Below are positions 1-7,681 of a stretch of 25,891 bases of DNA, piece by piece. The notes under the pieces were generated by a model that saw nothing but the letters and a program-made list of their open reading frames with translations, was not told the origin of the DNA and ran no database searches. The DNA comes from JAYSFC01 sp041913505 (GTDB lineage Bacteria > Pseudomonadota > Gammaproteobacteria > Burkholderiales > Burkholderiaceae_C): positions 1 to 25,891 of the forward strand of contig JAYSFC010000045.1 in the NCBI GenBank assembly GCA_041913505.1, written 5' to 3'. A program made the translations under genes and the position numbers. How positions within the stretch are numbered: the stretch's first letter is position 1; every line of letters begins with the position of its first letter.

Positions 1-752
1 TCAACCGCAACTTCCGCAACGAAGGTATCTCGGTGCGCCACAACCCCGAGTTCACGATGATGGAGTTCTACGCGGCCTACTGGAACTACCAGGACCTCAT
101 GGGCTTCACCGAATCGCTGATCCGGGACGCGGCCATGAAGGCCGTGGGCAGCCTCAAGCTCACCTACCAGGGCCGTGAGGTGGACCTCTCCCAGCCGTTC
201 GCACGCCTGACCATCCGCGAGGCCATCTTCCAGTACACCGAGGCCGGCGCCCATGTGGACGACGCGGCATGGCTCACCAGCGCGCTCAAGAAGCTCGGCA
301 TGAGCGAGGAGAAGGACCGGCTGTCCACGCGCTCGCTCGCTTCCCTGCAGGTGCTCTATTTCGAAGAGACGGTGGAAGACAAGCTCTGGCAGCCCACCTT
401 CATCATGGAGCACCCGACCGAGATCTCGCCGCTGGCGCGCGCCAACGACACGCGTCCCGAGGTCACGGAGCGCTTCGAGCTCTATATCACGGGCCGTGAG
501 TTCGGCAACGGTTTCTCCGAGCTGAACGACGCCGAGGACCAGGCCGCGCGCTTCCATGCCCAGGTGGCCGCCAAGGACGGCGGCGATGATGAGGCCATGT
601 ATTTCGACCACGATTTCGTGCGCGCGCTCGAGTACGGCATGCCCCCGGCCGGCGGCTGCGGCATCGGCATCGACCGCTTCATGATGCTGCTTACCGACAG
701 CCCCAGCATCCGTGACGTGATCCTGTTCCCCGCGCTGCGCCGGGAACATTGA
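1..752 (+). CDS. lysS: Lysyl-tRNA synthetase, class II (3' part; 5' end outside the window)
   Basis: Charges tRNA-Lys with lysine in the cytoplasm. The frame is open from base 3 and the window holds about 250 C-terminal residues of the class II catalytic domain. Motif 2 is visible at the left edge (NFRNEGISVRHNPEFT, then MMEFYAAY) and motif 3 near the C-terminus (GGCGIGIDRFMMLL), with the ATP-binding Arg. The segment HPTEISPLAR and the ITGREFGNGFSELNDAEDQ stretch are typical of LysS. The N-terminal anticodon-binding OB fold lies outside the window. The gene ends with TGA at 750-752 and is followed within 6 bp by a long GC-rich hairpin. No frameshift is visible. Only the choice between lysS and a paralogue such as epmA is open; the length and motifs favour lysS. 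Confidence 0.96.
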   Translation, partial: NRNFRNEGISVRHNPEFTMMEFYAAYWNYQDLMGFTESLIRDAAMKAVGSLKLTYQGREVDLSQPFARLTIREAIFQYTEAGAHVDDAAWLTSALKKLGMSEEKDRLSTRSLASLQVLYFEETVEDKLWQPTFIMEHPTEISPLARANDTRPEVTERFELYITGREFGNGFSELNDAEDQAARFHAQVAAKDGGDDEAMYFDHDFVRALEYGMPPAGGCGIGIDRFMMLLTDSPSIRDVILFPALRREH

Positions 753-757
753 GGTTT

Positions 758-791
758 GATGCGGGGCCCGGCCTTGGCCCGGCCCCGCATC
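758..791 (+). terminator. GC-rich hairpin after lysS
   Basis: Arms 758-773 and 776-791 pair over 11 bp, then one C-C mismatch, then 4 bp, with a 2-nt centre. It lies directly behind the lysS stop codon. There is no T-tract on the plus strand after it, so it may be a weak or Rho-assisted terminator, or a 3'-end stabilising hairpin. Confidence 0.5.
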
Positions 792-818
792 GTATGATCC
801 TCGCCATTAGAGACCGCG

Positions 819-1862
819 ATGACAACGCCACCACCCGCTATCCTGCCCACTGCCGCCCGTGCTGCCGCGCCTGATGCGCCCTCGGGACCGTTCTCGGTGC
901 TGGTGGTGGACGACCAGGAGTCGGTGCGCTCGGCGCTGGCGGTGGAGTTGCGCCACGCGGGCGTCCCCGAGATTCTCGAGGCCGCCACGGGCGATGTGGC
1001 GCTCGCGCTGTTCAAGCAACACCGCCCCGATCTTGTACTGCTCGACATCAAGCTGCCCGGCCGGGACGGCTACTGGGTCGCCCAGCAGATGCGCGAGGCC
1101 GAGCCCGGCGACTGGACGCCGATCATCTTCCTCTCGGGCCTGGACAGCGACCTGGACGTCTGGCGCGGCATCGAATCAGGTGGCGACGACTACCTCGTCA
1201 AGCCCGTCAAGCCCATCGTGCTCGTGGCCAAGCTGCGCGCCATGCGCCGCCTGCTCGACATGCGCCGCCGCCTGGTGGCCCTGTCGGCCGAGCTGCATGT
1301 GGCCAACCAGCGGCTCAACGAAATGGTGGAGATCGATGCGCTCACGGGCCTCGTCAACCGCCGTGGCTTCGACCGCATCCTGCACAGCGAAATCCTTGCG
1401 GCACGCCGCGATGGCATGCCCCTCACGCTGATGCTGTGCGACCTGGACCATTTCAAGGCCTACAACGACGCGAGCGGGCATGTGCAGGGCGATAACTGCC
1501 TGAGGGAGGTGGGCCGCCTGCTGCGCGAAGTGTGCGTGCGCCCGCGCGACGTGGCCTCGCGCTACGGCGGCGAAGAGTTCGCTCTGATCCTGCCGGGCAC
1601 CCCCCGCTCCGGCGCCATGACCTTTGCGCGCGCCCTGGGCCAGGTGCTCAAGGTGCGCGCCATTGCGCACCCGGACTCGCCTCTGGGCTGCACCCTTACG
1701 CTCTCAGGCGGCATCACCACCTGCGTGCCCGACGACAGCACGAGTGCCGAGAGCATGATCATGCGGGCCGATCAGGCCCTTTATGCCGCCAAGGCCCAGG
1801 GCCGTAATCGCTTCTTCAGCTTCGAGATGCAGATGGACACCATCGAGCAGCGGCGCGGCTGA
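819..1862 (+). CDS. Response regulator with GGDEF output: diguanylate cyclase
   Basis: Predicted 347-residue cytoplasmic enzyme making cyclic di-GMP from two GTP, controlled by phosphorylation. The receiver domain (about 25-145) has the acidic pair D31/D32, phospho-acceptor D76 (LVLLDIK), S106 and K128 (LVKP). A helical linker (about 145-172) joins it to a GGDEF domain (about 172-340) with active-site GGEEF at 250-254. An RPRD sequence sits exactly five residues upstream, matching the RxxD inhibitory I-site, so both activity and product inhibition are expected. The ATG at 819 follows a GAGA Shine-Dalgarno-like stretch by 6 bp. No histidine kinase is adjacent, so the partner is unknown. It resembles WspR/PleD-type REC-GGDEF proteins in architecture; what it controls cannot be read here. 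Confidence 0.93.
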   Translation: MTTPPPAILPTAARAAAPDAPSGPFSVLVVDDQESVRSALAVELRHAGVPEILEAATGDVALALFKQHRPDLVLLDIKLPGRDGYWVAQQMREAEPGDWTPIIFLSGLDSDLDVWRGIESGGDDYLVKPVKPIVLVAKLRAMRRLLDMRRRLVALSAELHVANQRLNEMVEIDALTGLVNRRGFDRILHSEILAARRDGMPLTLMLCDLDHFKAYNDASGHVQGDNCLREVGRLLREVCVRPRDVASRYGGEEFALILPGTPRSGAMTFARALGQVLKVRAIAHPDSPLGCTLTLSGGITTCVPDDSTSAESMIMRADQALYAAKAQGRNRFFSFEMQMDTIEQRRG

Positions 1863-1892
1863 CGGTGTGATCCATTGGCTCCCGACTCCCAC

Positions 1893-1907
1893 GGGCGCCC
1901 AGCGCCC
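1893..1907. repeat. Small GC hairpin between the diguanylate cyclase and mscS genes
   Basis: GGGCGC (1893-1898) and GCGCCC (1902-1907) form a 6-bp stem with a 3-nt loop. It has no T-tract, so it is at most a weak terminator in the 60-bp gap. Confidence 0.25.
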
Positions 1908-1922
1908 TGATACCGCTACGCC

Positions 1923-2549
1923 ATGCCCGCTACGCAATCGCTGAAGGCCCACCTGCCCGACTGGGCGCAGGACTGGCTCGATGTCATCATCCCCGGCTCG
2001 CAGATCCTGGTGATCCTGATGGCCGCCTGGCTGCTGCAGCGCGTGCTGCGCCGGCTGGTCACGCGCGCCAGCGAGCATTACGGCCTGCCGCACGACCTGC
2101 TCATGCCCCTCAAGGGCCTCGTCCGCTGGTTGATCCTGGCCAGCGCGCTGCTGCTGGTGCTCGAGCGCCTCGGTGTTTCGGCCACCGTGCTCTGGACGGC
2201 CTTCACGGGCTTTGCCACCGTGGGCGCCGTGGCGTTCTTCGCAGCCTGGAGCGTGCTGTCCAATCTCTTCTGCGCCTTGCTGATCTTCACCGTGAGCCCA
2301 TTCCGGCTCGGCGACACCATCGAGGTGCTCGACACCGCCGAGAAGCCCGGCGCCAAGGGCCGCGTGGTCGATATCAACCTGCTGTACACCACCCTCGAAG
2401 ACGCCCACAGCGACCCGGCCCATCCAGTGCTGCTGCAAATTCCGAACGCGCTGATCTTCCAGCGCGTGGTGCGGCGTTGGCAAGGCGCACCGGCTCGGCA
2501 GAGCGCCCCCCTGGCGGCCGCCGACAGCCGCCCGCCGCATCACCCCTGA
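1923..2549 (+). CDS. Small MscS-family mechanosensitive channel
   Basis: Predicted 208-residue inner-membrane channel of the MscS type, which releases small solutes on hypo-osmotic shock. Three hydrophobic segments are visible: about 25-45, 66-82 and 86-122. The last is the Gly/Ala-rich pore helix (FATVGAVAFFAAWSVLSN), followed by the MscS beta-domain entry FTVSPFRLGDTIEV. The C-terminal region is short (about 80 residues), so the large cytoplasmic vestibule of full-length MscS (286 residues in E. coli) is reduced; short forms like this are common in proteobacteria. An in-frame TGA at 1908-1910 shows that ATG 1923 is the first possible ATG, though it has no clear Shine-Dalgarno sequence. The last 10 bp overlap the convergent DUF3300 gene. 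It could share transcription with the upstream gene, but the 60-bp gap does not settle this. Confidence 0.88.
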   Translation: MPATQSLKAHLPDWAQDWLDVIIPGSQILVILMAAWLLQRVLRRLVTRASEHYGLPHDLLMPLKGLVRWLILASALLLVLERLGVSATVLWTAFTGFATVGAVAFFAAWSVLSNLFCALLIFTVSPFRLGDTIEVLDTAEKPGAKGRVVDINLLYTTLEDAHSDPAHPVLLQIPNALIFQRVVRRWQGAPARQSAPLAAADSRPPHHP

Positions 2550-4390
2550 GAGCGCCGATGCCCCTCGGGCCCGCCGGGCCCTGGGTGGTGCGCCGCGCCC
2601 TGCTCGCGCGGCGCGGAAGTCGGGTGCTGGGGCGGCCAGGGGCGGGGCTCAGGCCGCGCCTGGGCCATGGCGGGTGCATGCACAGCCTGCGCCTCCATAT
2701 GCCGGACCAGCGGTGGCATCTGCGGCGGGGGTGGCAACACCATACGGGGTGGCTGCACGCGCCCCACGGTCCCAGGCCGACCGCCCCCCTGTTCGCCGAG
2801 GGCGATCCCCGGCGCATGCCCCTGCGGCTCAGGCAGGGGCTGCAGCAGACGGGCGGTAGCCTGCCGCAACAAGCCCTGGGCGGGCATCATGGGTGGCACC
2901 GGCAGGGCATGGCGTTCATGGGGTGGCTCCCCAGCCGGCCTTGCCGCCACCGGGGAAGAGACCACGGCCAGCGGGGGCATATGGGCAATCTCGGCGCGGC
3001 GTGGCGTTTCTTGCAAGGGCATGGGCAGGTGCTCGGCCGGCCTTTGCGCCAAGCCAGGCGCCATGCGGAGCCCTGGGGCTCCCACCGGCACAGGTGCCGG
3101 CCCTGCCGCGGGCTTGTTGGCCGCCGCTGCGGCATGCTCGTGCGCTGTACGGCCTGGCATGGCCCAGCGCTGGGCCTCTGCCATGGAGGGTGGCACCGGT
3201 GCCAGGCCCGCCCAAGCAGGAGCCGAAGGCATTGCAGGCGCCGCCGGACGCCCTGAAACCATGGCTCCGGCCAACGCAGGCAAGGCCGCGGGCACCGCAT
3301 GGCCGGCATCGCGCGCAAACTGGTTGACCGTCACGGTGTTGTGGATGTTCTGCACCACCGTGGCCGAGTGCGAGATATAGGTGTTGCCCTGGTAGATCAC
3401 CGAAGGCCGCGGGGGTGGCGGTGCCCCCCAAGCCACGATCGCTGGCGGCGGCGCGCCCCAGTTCACCCCCCAGGCCTCCCAACCCCAGGAAGGGTGCACC
3501 GCGGCCGCCCCCACGATCACCCCCGCACCAAAGGCCAGGGCCCCCACGACCAATGGATCGACCCCCACCATGGGGCTGGCCACCACCACCGCCGGAGCCG
3601 CCCAGCGGTAGTGGGGATAGAGCGCCACGGGCGTACCGTAGACCACTTGCGGGTTGTAGCTCGGCACGTACACGGTTTGTACGTCCGCAGGCTCGATGGT
3701 GATGTAGGTGGCCGGTGCCGGGACCACCGCCGGGCCGCTGTAGACCACGGGGGGCTGTACCGCCGGCCCGGGGAACAAGCCCGGGGTGGGCAGCCGCGCT
3801 GCCGTGGCCACGTGCAGGCGCTGGGAGCTTTGCAAGGTGCCCGCCTGGCGGGCCCGCGAGCGCATCACCTGGATGGCGTTCATCACGTCGGCGGGGTCGT
3901 TGTAGTACGCCTGGCCAAGGGCCACGGTCCACGGCAGGTTGGACGCCATTTGCTCCAGCACGTTGGGAAAGGCCGTGAGGGATTTGACGCTCGGGTCCCA
4001 GGGCTGCCGGTCCGCGGCATCCGCCAGCGCGCGCGCCTTGAGGCTGGGGTTCTGCCCCAGCCAGGTCTCGGCCGCCGTGATCTGGTCAGGATAGGTGGCA
4101 CCGGCCAGGATCTGCGCCACGAGCCTGTCGGGGTACAGGGCAATGGGCGCCACCATCTGGTAGAGCGTGTCGGCGCTGGGCGGCGTGTAGCGCGCCGCCA
4201 GCGGGGCCGCGGCCACCTCGGGGGCCTCGGCCGTGGGAGTGGGAACCTGCTGGGGTTTGGGCAGCTTGTCGCAAGCCGTCAGGGCACATGCGGCCGCGAG
4301 AGCGAGCACCGCTCCCACCCCCATCGCACGGTGGCGCCCGGCAGCGGGGCGGACGGGGGCTGAAGGCACGGAAAGCACGAAAGGCGCCAT
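2540..4390 (-). CDS. DUF3300 lipoprotein with Pro/Ala/His-rich tail
   Basis: Predicted 616-residue envelope lipoprotein of unknown function. From the chosen ATG (4390), preceded by AGGAGA at good spacing, the protein has a hydrophobic stretch ending in a lipobox (LTAC, Cys40), so export and lipidation are expected. The DUF3300 core lies at about 70-260: MVAPIALYPDRLVAQIL at 79-95, then TWLGQNP, WDPSVKSLTAFP, and the closing stretch around 232-252 with YVPSYNPQVVYG. A Gly/Ala-rich, possibly membrane-associated stretch follows (about 275-300), then W/G/P motifs and a low-complexity tail to residue 616 rich in Pro, Ala, Met, His and Gln. The same frame stays open upstream to 4759, but that part overlaps nagZ and lacks signal-peptide features. 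It is transcribed away from nagZ and converges on mscS. The family is recognised; no function is established by this sequence. Confidence 0.88.
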   Translation of the reverse strand: MAPFVLSVPSAPVRPAAGRHRAMGVGAVLALAAACALTACDKLPKPQQVPTPTAEAPEVAAAPLAARYTPPSADTLYQMVAPIALYPDRLVAQILAGATYPDQITAAETWLGQNPSLKARALADAADRQPWDPSVKSLTAFPNVLEQMASNLPWTVALGQAYYNDPADVMNAIQVMRSRARQAGTLQSSQRLHVATAARLPTPGLFPGPAVQPPVVYSGPAVVPAPATYITIEPADVQTVYVPSYNPQVVYGTPVALYPHYRWAAPAVVVASPMVGVDPLVVGALAFGAGVIVGAAAVHPSWGWEAWGVNWGAPPPAIVAWGAPPPPRPSVIYQGNTYISHSATVVQNIHNTVTVNQFARDAGHAVPAALPALAGAMVSGRPAAPAMPSAPAWAGLAPVPPSMAEAQRWAMPGRTAHEHAAAAANKPAAGPAPVPVGAPGLRMAPGLAQRPAEHLPMPLQETPRRAEIAHMPPLAVVSSPVAARPAGEPPHERHALPVPPMMPAQGLLRQATARLLQPLPEPQGHAPGIALGEQGGGRPGTVGRVQPPRMVLPPPPQMPPLVRHMEAQAVHAPAMAQARPEPRPWPPQHPTSAPREQGAAHHPGPGGPEGHRRSQG

Positions 4391-4417
4391 GGCACGTCTC
4401 CTGACAGGCACCCGCCC

Positions 4418-4432
4418 TGCGCACACTGCGCA
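4418..4432. repeat. Paired TGCGCA palindromes upstream of the DUF3300 gene
   Basis: Two copies of the self-complementary hexamer TGCGCA (4418-4423 and 4427-4432) are separated by 3 bp, 27 bp upstream of the DUF3300 start codon. This could be a regulator site, but no binding protein is evident. Confidence 0.25.
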
Positions 4433-4532
4433 ATACCCGCCTGGAACGGGCATCTTGGGCGGACTCCCCTTCCAACGCCAAGGCGGGCGCCGCGTTGACG
4501 CCCGGATGTAAGCCTTTGTGGCCGCGCCGGAT

Positions 4533-5615
4533 TCAGGGCAGCAGATCCAGCGCCTGCATGTAGGCGGGCTGCAGCATGAGCTCGTCCCAGGGAATGGGCA
4601 GCGTCTCGGGCAGCAAGGCCAGGCGGCGCGCTTCGCTGTCCGGGCTGGGCTGCCAGCGGCCGGCTTGATGGGCGGCCGCCAGGCCGTCGAGCAGTTCGTC
4701 CACGGCCCGGCCTTCGCCCAGGCTCTGGTTGCACAGCAGCACGAGGTCACAGCCCGCATCGAGCGCCGCCACGGCTGCGTCGGTGTAGCTCACCACCTGG
4801 CCGTCGAGGCGGCGCGCGCCCTCCATGCTGAGGTCGTCGCTGAAGATCGCGCCGTCGAAGCGCATCTGGCCACGCAGGATGTCCTGCAGCCATTTGCGCG
4901 AGAACCCCGCCGGACGGCTATCCACCTTGGGGTAGATCACATGGGCCGGCATCACGCTTGTGAGCGTGCGCGAGAGCCAGGGGTATGGCGCCGCATCGTC
5001 GGCCAGGATGGCCTTGAGGCTGCGCCGGTCCACGGGCACCTCGGTATGCGAGTCGGCCTTCACGAAGCCATGCCCCGGAAAGTGTTTGCCACAGTGCGCC
5101 ATGCCGGCCTGCAGCAGGCCATGCATGAGGCTCTTGGCCAGTAGCGCAACCACACGCGGGTCGCGATGGAAGGCGCGGTCACCGATCACGCCGCTCTCGC
5201 CGTGGTCCAGGTCGAGCACGGGCGTGAAGCTGAAGTCCACGCCGCAGGCGCGCAGTTCACTGGCCAGCACATAGCCTGCCGCCGTGGCCGCGTTCGTGGC
5301 CTGCAGCGCGCCGCTGCCGGGGCCGCCCTTGCCGTCCCGCATCCACAGTTCGCCGAAGGCACGCATGGGCGGCAAATGGGTGAAGCCATCGGTACGAAAG
5401 CGCTGCACGCGCCCGCCCTCGTGGTCCACGCAGATGAGCAGATCGTCGCGCACGGCCTTGATGGCGCTCGTGAGCTGCAACAGCTGCGCGCGGTCCTGCC
5501 AGTTGCGCGCGAACAGGATCACGCCGCCAGTGAGCGGGTGTGCGAGGCGGCGGCGATCGGCGGCGCTGAGTTCCGTGCCGGCGACATCGATGATCAGGGG
5601 GGCGTGTTCGGTCAT
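4533..5615 (-). CDS. nagZ: Beta-N-acetylhexosaminidase NagZ
   Basis: Glycoside hydrolase family 3 enzyme (360 residues) that removes N-acetylglucosamine from GlcNAc-1,6-anhydro-muropeptides in the cytoplasm during peptidoglycan recycling. Visible motifs are the substrate Asp in ICVDHEGGRVQR (D64), KHFPGHG at 177-183 followed by the catalytic His in DSHTEVP (H190), and the nucleophile Asp in IFSDDLSMEGA (D260). The length fits the family (341 in E. coli). ATG 5615 gives the family-like N-terminus MTEHAPLIIDVAGTELS. The frame opens 19 codons further up, but that part lacks family resemblance and lies over the repeat at 5632-5648. There is no clear Shine-Dalgarno sequence. It is the last gene of the leftward run, 58 bp after acpS, and contributes to cell-wall recycling and, in other species, to AmpC beta-lactamase induction signals. 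Confidence 0.96.
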   Translation of the reverse strand: MTEHAPLIIDVAGTELSAADRRRLAHPLTGGVILFARNWQDRAQLLQLTSAIKAVRDDLLICVDHEGGRVQRFRTDGFTHLPPMRAFGELWMRDGKGGPGSGALQATNAATAAGYVLASELRACGVDFSFTPVLDLDHGESGVIGDRAFHRDPRVVALLAKSLMHGLLQAGMAHCGKHFPGHGFVKADSHTEVPVDRRSLKAILADDAAPYPWLSRTLTSVMPAHVIYPKVDSRPAGFSRKWLQDILRGQMRFDGAIFSDDLSMEGARRLDGQVVSYTDAAVAALDAGCDLVLLCNQSLGEGRAVDELLDGLAAAHQAGRWQPSPDSEARRLALLPETLPIPWDELMLQPAYMQALDLLP

Positions 5616-5631
5616 GCGGTGGTTGCGGTTT

Positions 5632-5648
5632 GCTATGGTTTTAGAAGC
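5632..5648 (-). repeat. 17-nt hairpin repeat, copy 1 (acpS-nagZ gap)
   Basis: On the minus strand this reads GCTTCTAAAACCATAGC. It matches the copy at 8670-8686 in 14 of 17 positions and has the same layout: GCTNC, a 7-nt centre and a TAGC end. It lies 16 bp upstream of the nagZ start codon in the nagZ leader. Confidence 0.55.
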
Positions 5649-5673
5649 TGCTCGAGTCCCACGGACAAGCACT

Positions 5674-6072
5674 TCAGGTCGATTTTCGCTCCACCACGCA
5701 GAAACTCGCTGCGTAGTCGGTCTCGTCGGTCACGCTCAGGTGGGCCACGAGGCTGCGGGCCTCGAACCACTCCTTGAGCGCACCGTGCAGCACGATGGTG
5801 GGCTGGCCGCTGGGCAGCTTGGCCACTTCGCAGGCACGCCAGGTCATGGGCATGCGCATGCCCAGGCCAATGGCCTTGCTGAAGGCCTCCTTGGCCGAAA
5901 AACGCGTGGCCAGGTAGCGCAGCCCGCGCTCGGGCCAGCGCGCCGTGCGCTCGCGCCAGGTGCGCAGTTCAGCCTCGGTGAGCACCTTCTCGGCGAAGCG
6001 GTCGCCATGGCGCGCCAGGCTGTCGCGGATGCGGCGCACGTCGCAGATGTCGGTGCCGATACCGTAGACCAT
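5674..6072 (-). CDS. acpS: Holo-[acyl-carrier-protein] synthase
   Basis: Transfers 4'-phosphopantetheine from CoA to the serine of apo-ACP (Ser37 of the AcpP coded at 18871-19110), activating it for fatty-acid synthesis. The protein has 132 residues, the usual size. The N-terminal motif YGIGTDICDVRRI carries the metal-binding Asp (D8), and RFSAKEAFSKAIG at about 57-69 carries the conserved Glu and Lys residues. The start is ATG 6072, whose product begins MVYGIGTDI as in the family. It follows pdxJ with a 57-bp gap, the conserved pdxJ-acpS order of proteobacteria. No Shine-Dalgarno sequence of note is visible. The C-terminus (SVTDETDYAASFCVVERK) has the expected ending strand. Confidence 0.96.
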   Translation of the reverse strand: MVYGIGTDICDVRRIRDSLARHGDRFAEKVLTEAELRTWRERTARWPERGLRYLATRFSAKEAFSKAIGLGMRMPMTWRACEVAKLPSGQPTIVLHGALKEWFEARSLVAHLSVTDETDYAASFCVVERKST

Positions 6073-6120
6073 GGTTGAGTAATCAGTACGCCGCAGGTGC
6101 TTGTGGTGAGGACATTCTCA

Positions 6121-6137
6121 GCTATCAAATCAGGAGC
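6121..6137 (-). repeat. 17-nt hairpin repeat, copy 2 (across the pdxJ stop codon)
   Basis: On the minus strand this reads GCTCCTGATTTGATAGC, 14 of 17 identical to the copy at 23063-23079. The pdxJ TGA (6132-6130) lies inside it, so the repeat supplies the last codons of pdxJ. Confidence 0.55.
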
Positions 6138-6900
6138 TTTTACCCGCCATGCCGGCGTCAATGCATTGCTGGTAGGCGCGCACCGTGGCGGCATATCCGA
6201 GCTCCAGCGCATCGGCGATGAGCGCGTGGCCGATCGAGACTTCGGCCAGGCCCGGCACCTCGCGCACGAAGGCCGGCAAGTTGTCGCGGTTGAGGTCGTG
6301 GCCTGCATTCACACCCAGGCCTGCATCGCGGGCGGCCTGTGCCGCGTCGCGGTAGCGCGTGAGCTCGGCAGCCTCGTGCACGGTGCCCCAGGCGGCCGCA
6401 TAGGGCTCGGTGTAGAGCTCGACGCGGTCCGCGCCCACGGCGCGCGCCGCGGCCATCTGGGCGGGCACGGGGTCCATGAACAGGCTCACACGCACGCCCA
6501 GCTGCCGGCACTCGGCGATCAGGGGCTGGAGCCGCTCGGCATCCTGCGGGAAACTCCAGCCGTGGTCGCTCGTGAACTGATCCTCGCTGTCGGGCACGAA
6601 GGTGGCTTGGTGGGGGCGCACCTGGCGGATGAACTCCATGAGGTTCTGCGTGGGGTTGCCCTCGATGTTGAATTCGGCCTGCGGCCAGGCCTTCATGAGC
6701 TCCGCCAGTTCGTACACGTCGCTGGCGCGGATGTGGCGCTCGTCGGGGCGAGGATGGATGGTGATGCCCTGCGCGCCGGCCTCCAGGCACAGCCGCGCCG
6801 CGCGTGTCACGCTCGGAATGCCGAGGTGGCGGGTGTTGCGTACCAGGGCGACCTTGTTGACATTGACCGACAGCGCGGTACGGAGGTGGGATTGGGTCAT
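6130..6900 (-). CDS. pdxJ: Pyridoxine 5'-phosphate synthase
   Basis: Condenses 1-deoxyxylulose 5-phosphate with 3-amino-1-hydroxyacetone 1-phosphate to pyridoxine 5'-phosphate, the last ring-forming step of the DXP-dependent vitamin B6 pathway. The protein has 256 residues in a TIM-barrel fold. Conserved segments seen are LSVNVNKVALVRNTRH, ITIHPRPDERHIR (active-site His and Arg), EFNIEGNP, RVELYTEPYA, GLGVNAGHDLN and EVSIGHALIADAL. The ATG at 6900 overlaps the recO TGA by 4 bp (ATGA), suggesting translational coupling. The C-terminus ends inside a 17-nt repeat. The HPRPDERHI and FNIEG versions of the active-site loops differ from the HLREDRRHI form I recall for E. coli PdxJ; see findings. Confidence 0.96.
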   Translation of the reverse strand: MTQSHLRTALSVNVNKVALVRNTRHLGIPSVTRAARLCLEAGAQGITIHPRPDERHIRASDVYELAELMKAWPQAEFNIEGNPTQNLMEFIRQVRPHQATFVPDSEDQFTSDHGWSFPQDAERLQPLIAECRQLGVRVSLFMDPVPAQMAAARAVGADRVELYTEPYAAAWGTVHEAAELTRYRDAAQAARDAGLGVNAGHDLNRDNLPAFVREVPGLAEVSIGHALIADALELGYAATVRAYQQCIDAGMAGKSS

Positions 6901-7661
6901 AGCGATTGCAGGTCCATCATGAGCTGGCGCGTGCGCAGCACAGGGTTGCCGCAATGGTATTGCAGCAGCGTGCGCAATTGGGGCTTGAGTTCGGCGGCGA
7001 CCTCGGCACAGGCGCGCAAGGTGGCAGGGTAGCTGACAGCGGCATCAAGCGCGCGCTGCAGGGCCAGCCACTGGGCGCCCGCCAGCGTGGCGCGGTCGGC
7101 GGGCGCAGCGGCGCGCAGGCCGCCCTCGGGCACCAGGGCATAGCGCGCCTCGGACCGCAGCGGCGCCAGCGTGAGGGTTTCGGTGTCCAGGCCCGGCAAC
7201 AGGCCCAACTCGCGCAGCAACAGCAGCTCGAAGGCGCGCAGCACGGGCTCGAGCGCGTCGCCGTGCTCGCTCGCCAGCACGCGCACCACGCCCGCGTAGG
7301 TGTCGAAGAGCTGTGCGTGGGGATCGTCGCGCGCCGTGAGGCGTAGCAGCAGTTCGTTGAGGTACAGGCCCGAGAGCAGCGCATCGCCCGTGGGCATCAC
7401 GTGGCCGCCCACCCACTCCGCGCCCTTGAGAGGATGGATGTCCGAAGCCCCGTCGCCCCCCTGCGCATACGCCACGCGCAAAGGCTGCAGCGGCAGCAGC
7501 ACCGGGCGGAAGTTGGAGCTGGGCTTCTTCGCCCCCTTGGCCACCAGCGCGACACGGCCGCGGTGGCGCGTGAACACCTCAAGGATCAGGCTCGACTCGC
7601 TCCAGTCATAGCTGTGGAGCACGAAGGCAGGCTCGTCGGAGATGCGCTTGGCGGCGGCCAC
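6897..7661 (-). CDS. recO: DNA repair protein RecO
   Basis: Recombination mediator that works with RecR to load RecA onto SSB-coated single-stranded DNA in RecF-pathway gap repair. The protein has 254 residues. The N-terminal OB fold is visible at about 10-80 (PAFVLHSYDWSESSLILEVFTRHRGRVALVAKGAKK), followed by the helical C-terminal domain ending in QLRTLLQYHCGNPVLRTR. The start is GTG at 7661. An in-frame TGA lies just upstream (7673-7671), so no earlier start is possible, and the next ATG would remove the OB fold. There is no Shine-Dalgarno sequence; translation is probably coupled to era, whose stop is 20 bp upstream. Its own stop overlaps the pdxJ start. Confidence 0.95.
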   Translation of the reverse strand: MAAAKRISDEPAFVLHSYDWSESSLILEVFTRHRGRVALVAKGAKKPSSNFRPVLLPLQPLRVAYAQGGDGASDIHPLKGAEWVGGHVMPTGDALLSGLYLNELLLRLTARDDPHAQLFDTYAGVVRVLASEHGDALEPVLRAFELLLLRELGLLPGLDTETLTLAPLRSEARYALVPEGGLRAAAPADRATLAGAQWLALQRALDAAVSYPATLRACAEVAAELKPQLRTLLQYHCGNPVLRTRQLMMDLQSL

Positions 7662-7681
7662 GTGCAGGGAGGGTCGTCAGG

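Noticed and set aside
2916..3932. Second open frame inside the DUF3300 gene as a sign of a frameshift
   Set aside because: The main frame is intact through the core and the tail; the other frame is a GC-rich shadow without motifs.
4490..4532. Hairpin CGGGCG/CGCCCG after nagZ as a terminator
   Set aside because: Only a 6-bp stem with a 9-nt loop and no T-tract; too weak to call.
4391..4759. Upstream extension of the DUF3300 frame by 123 codons
   Set aside because: It overlaps nagZ, has no signal peptide, and ATG 4390 with AGGAGA gives a proper lipoprotein leader.
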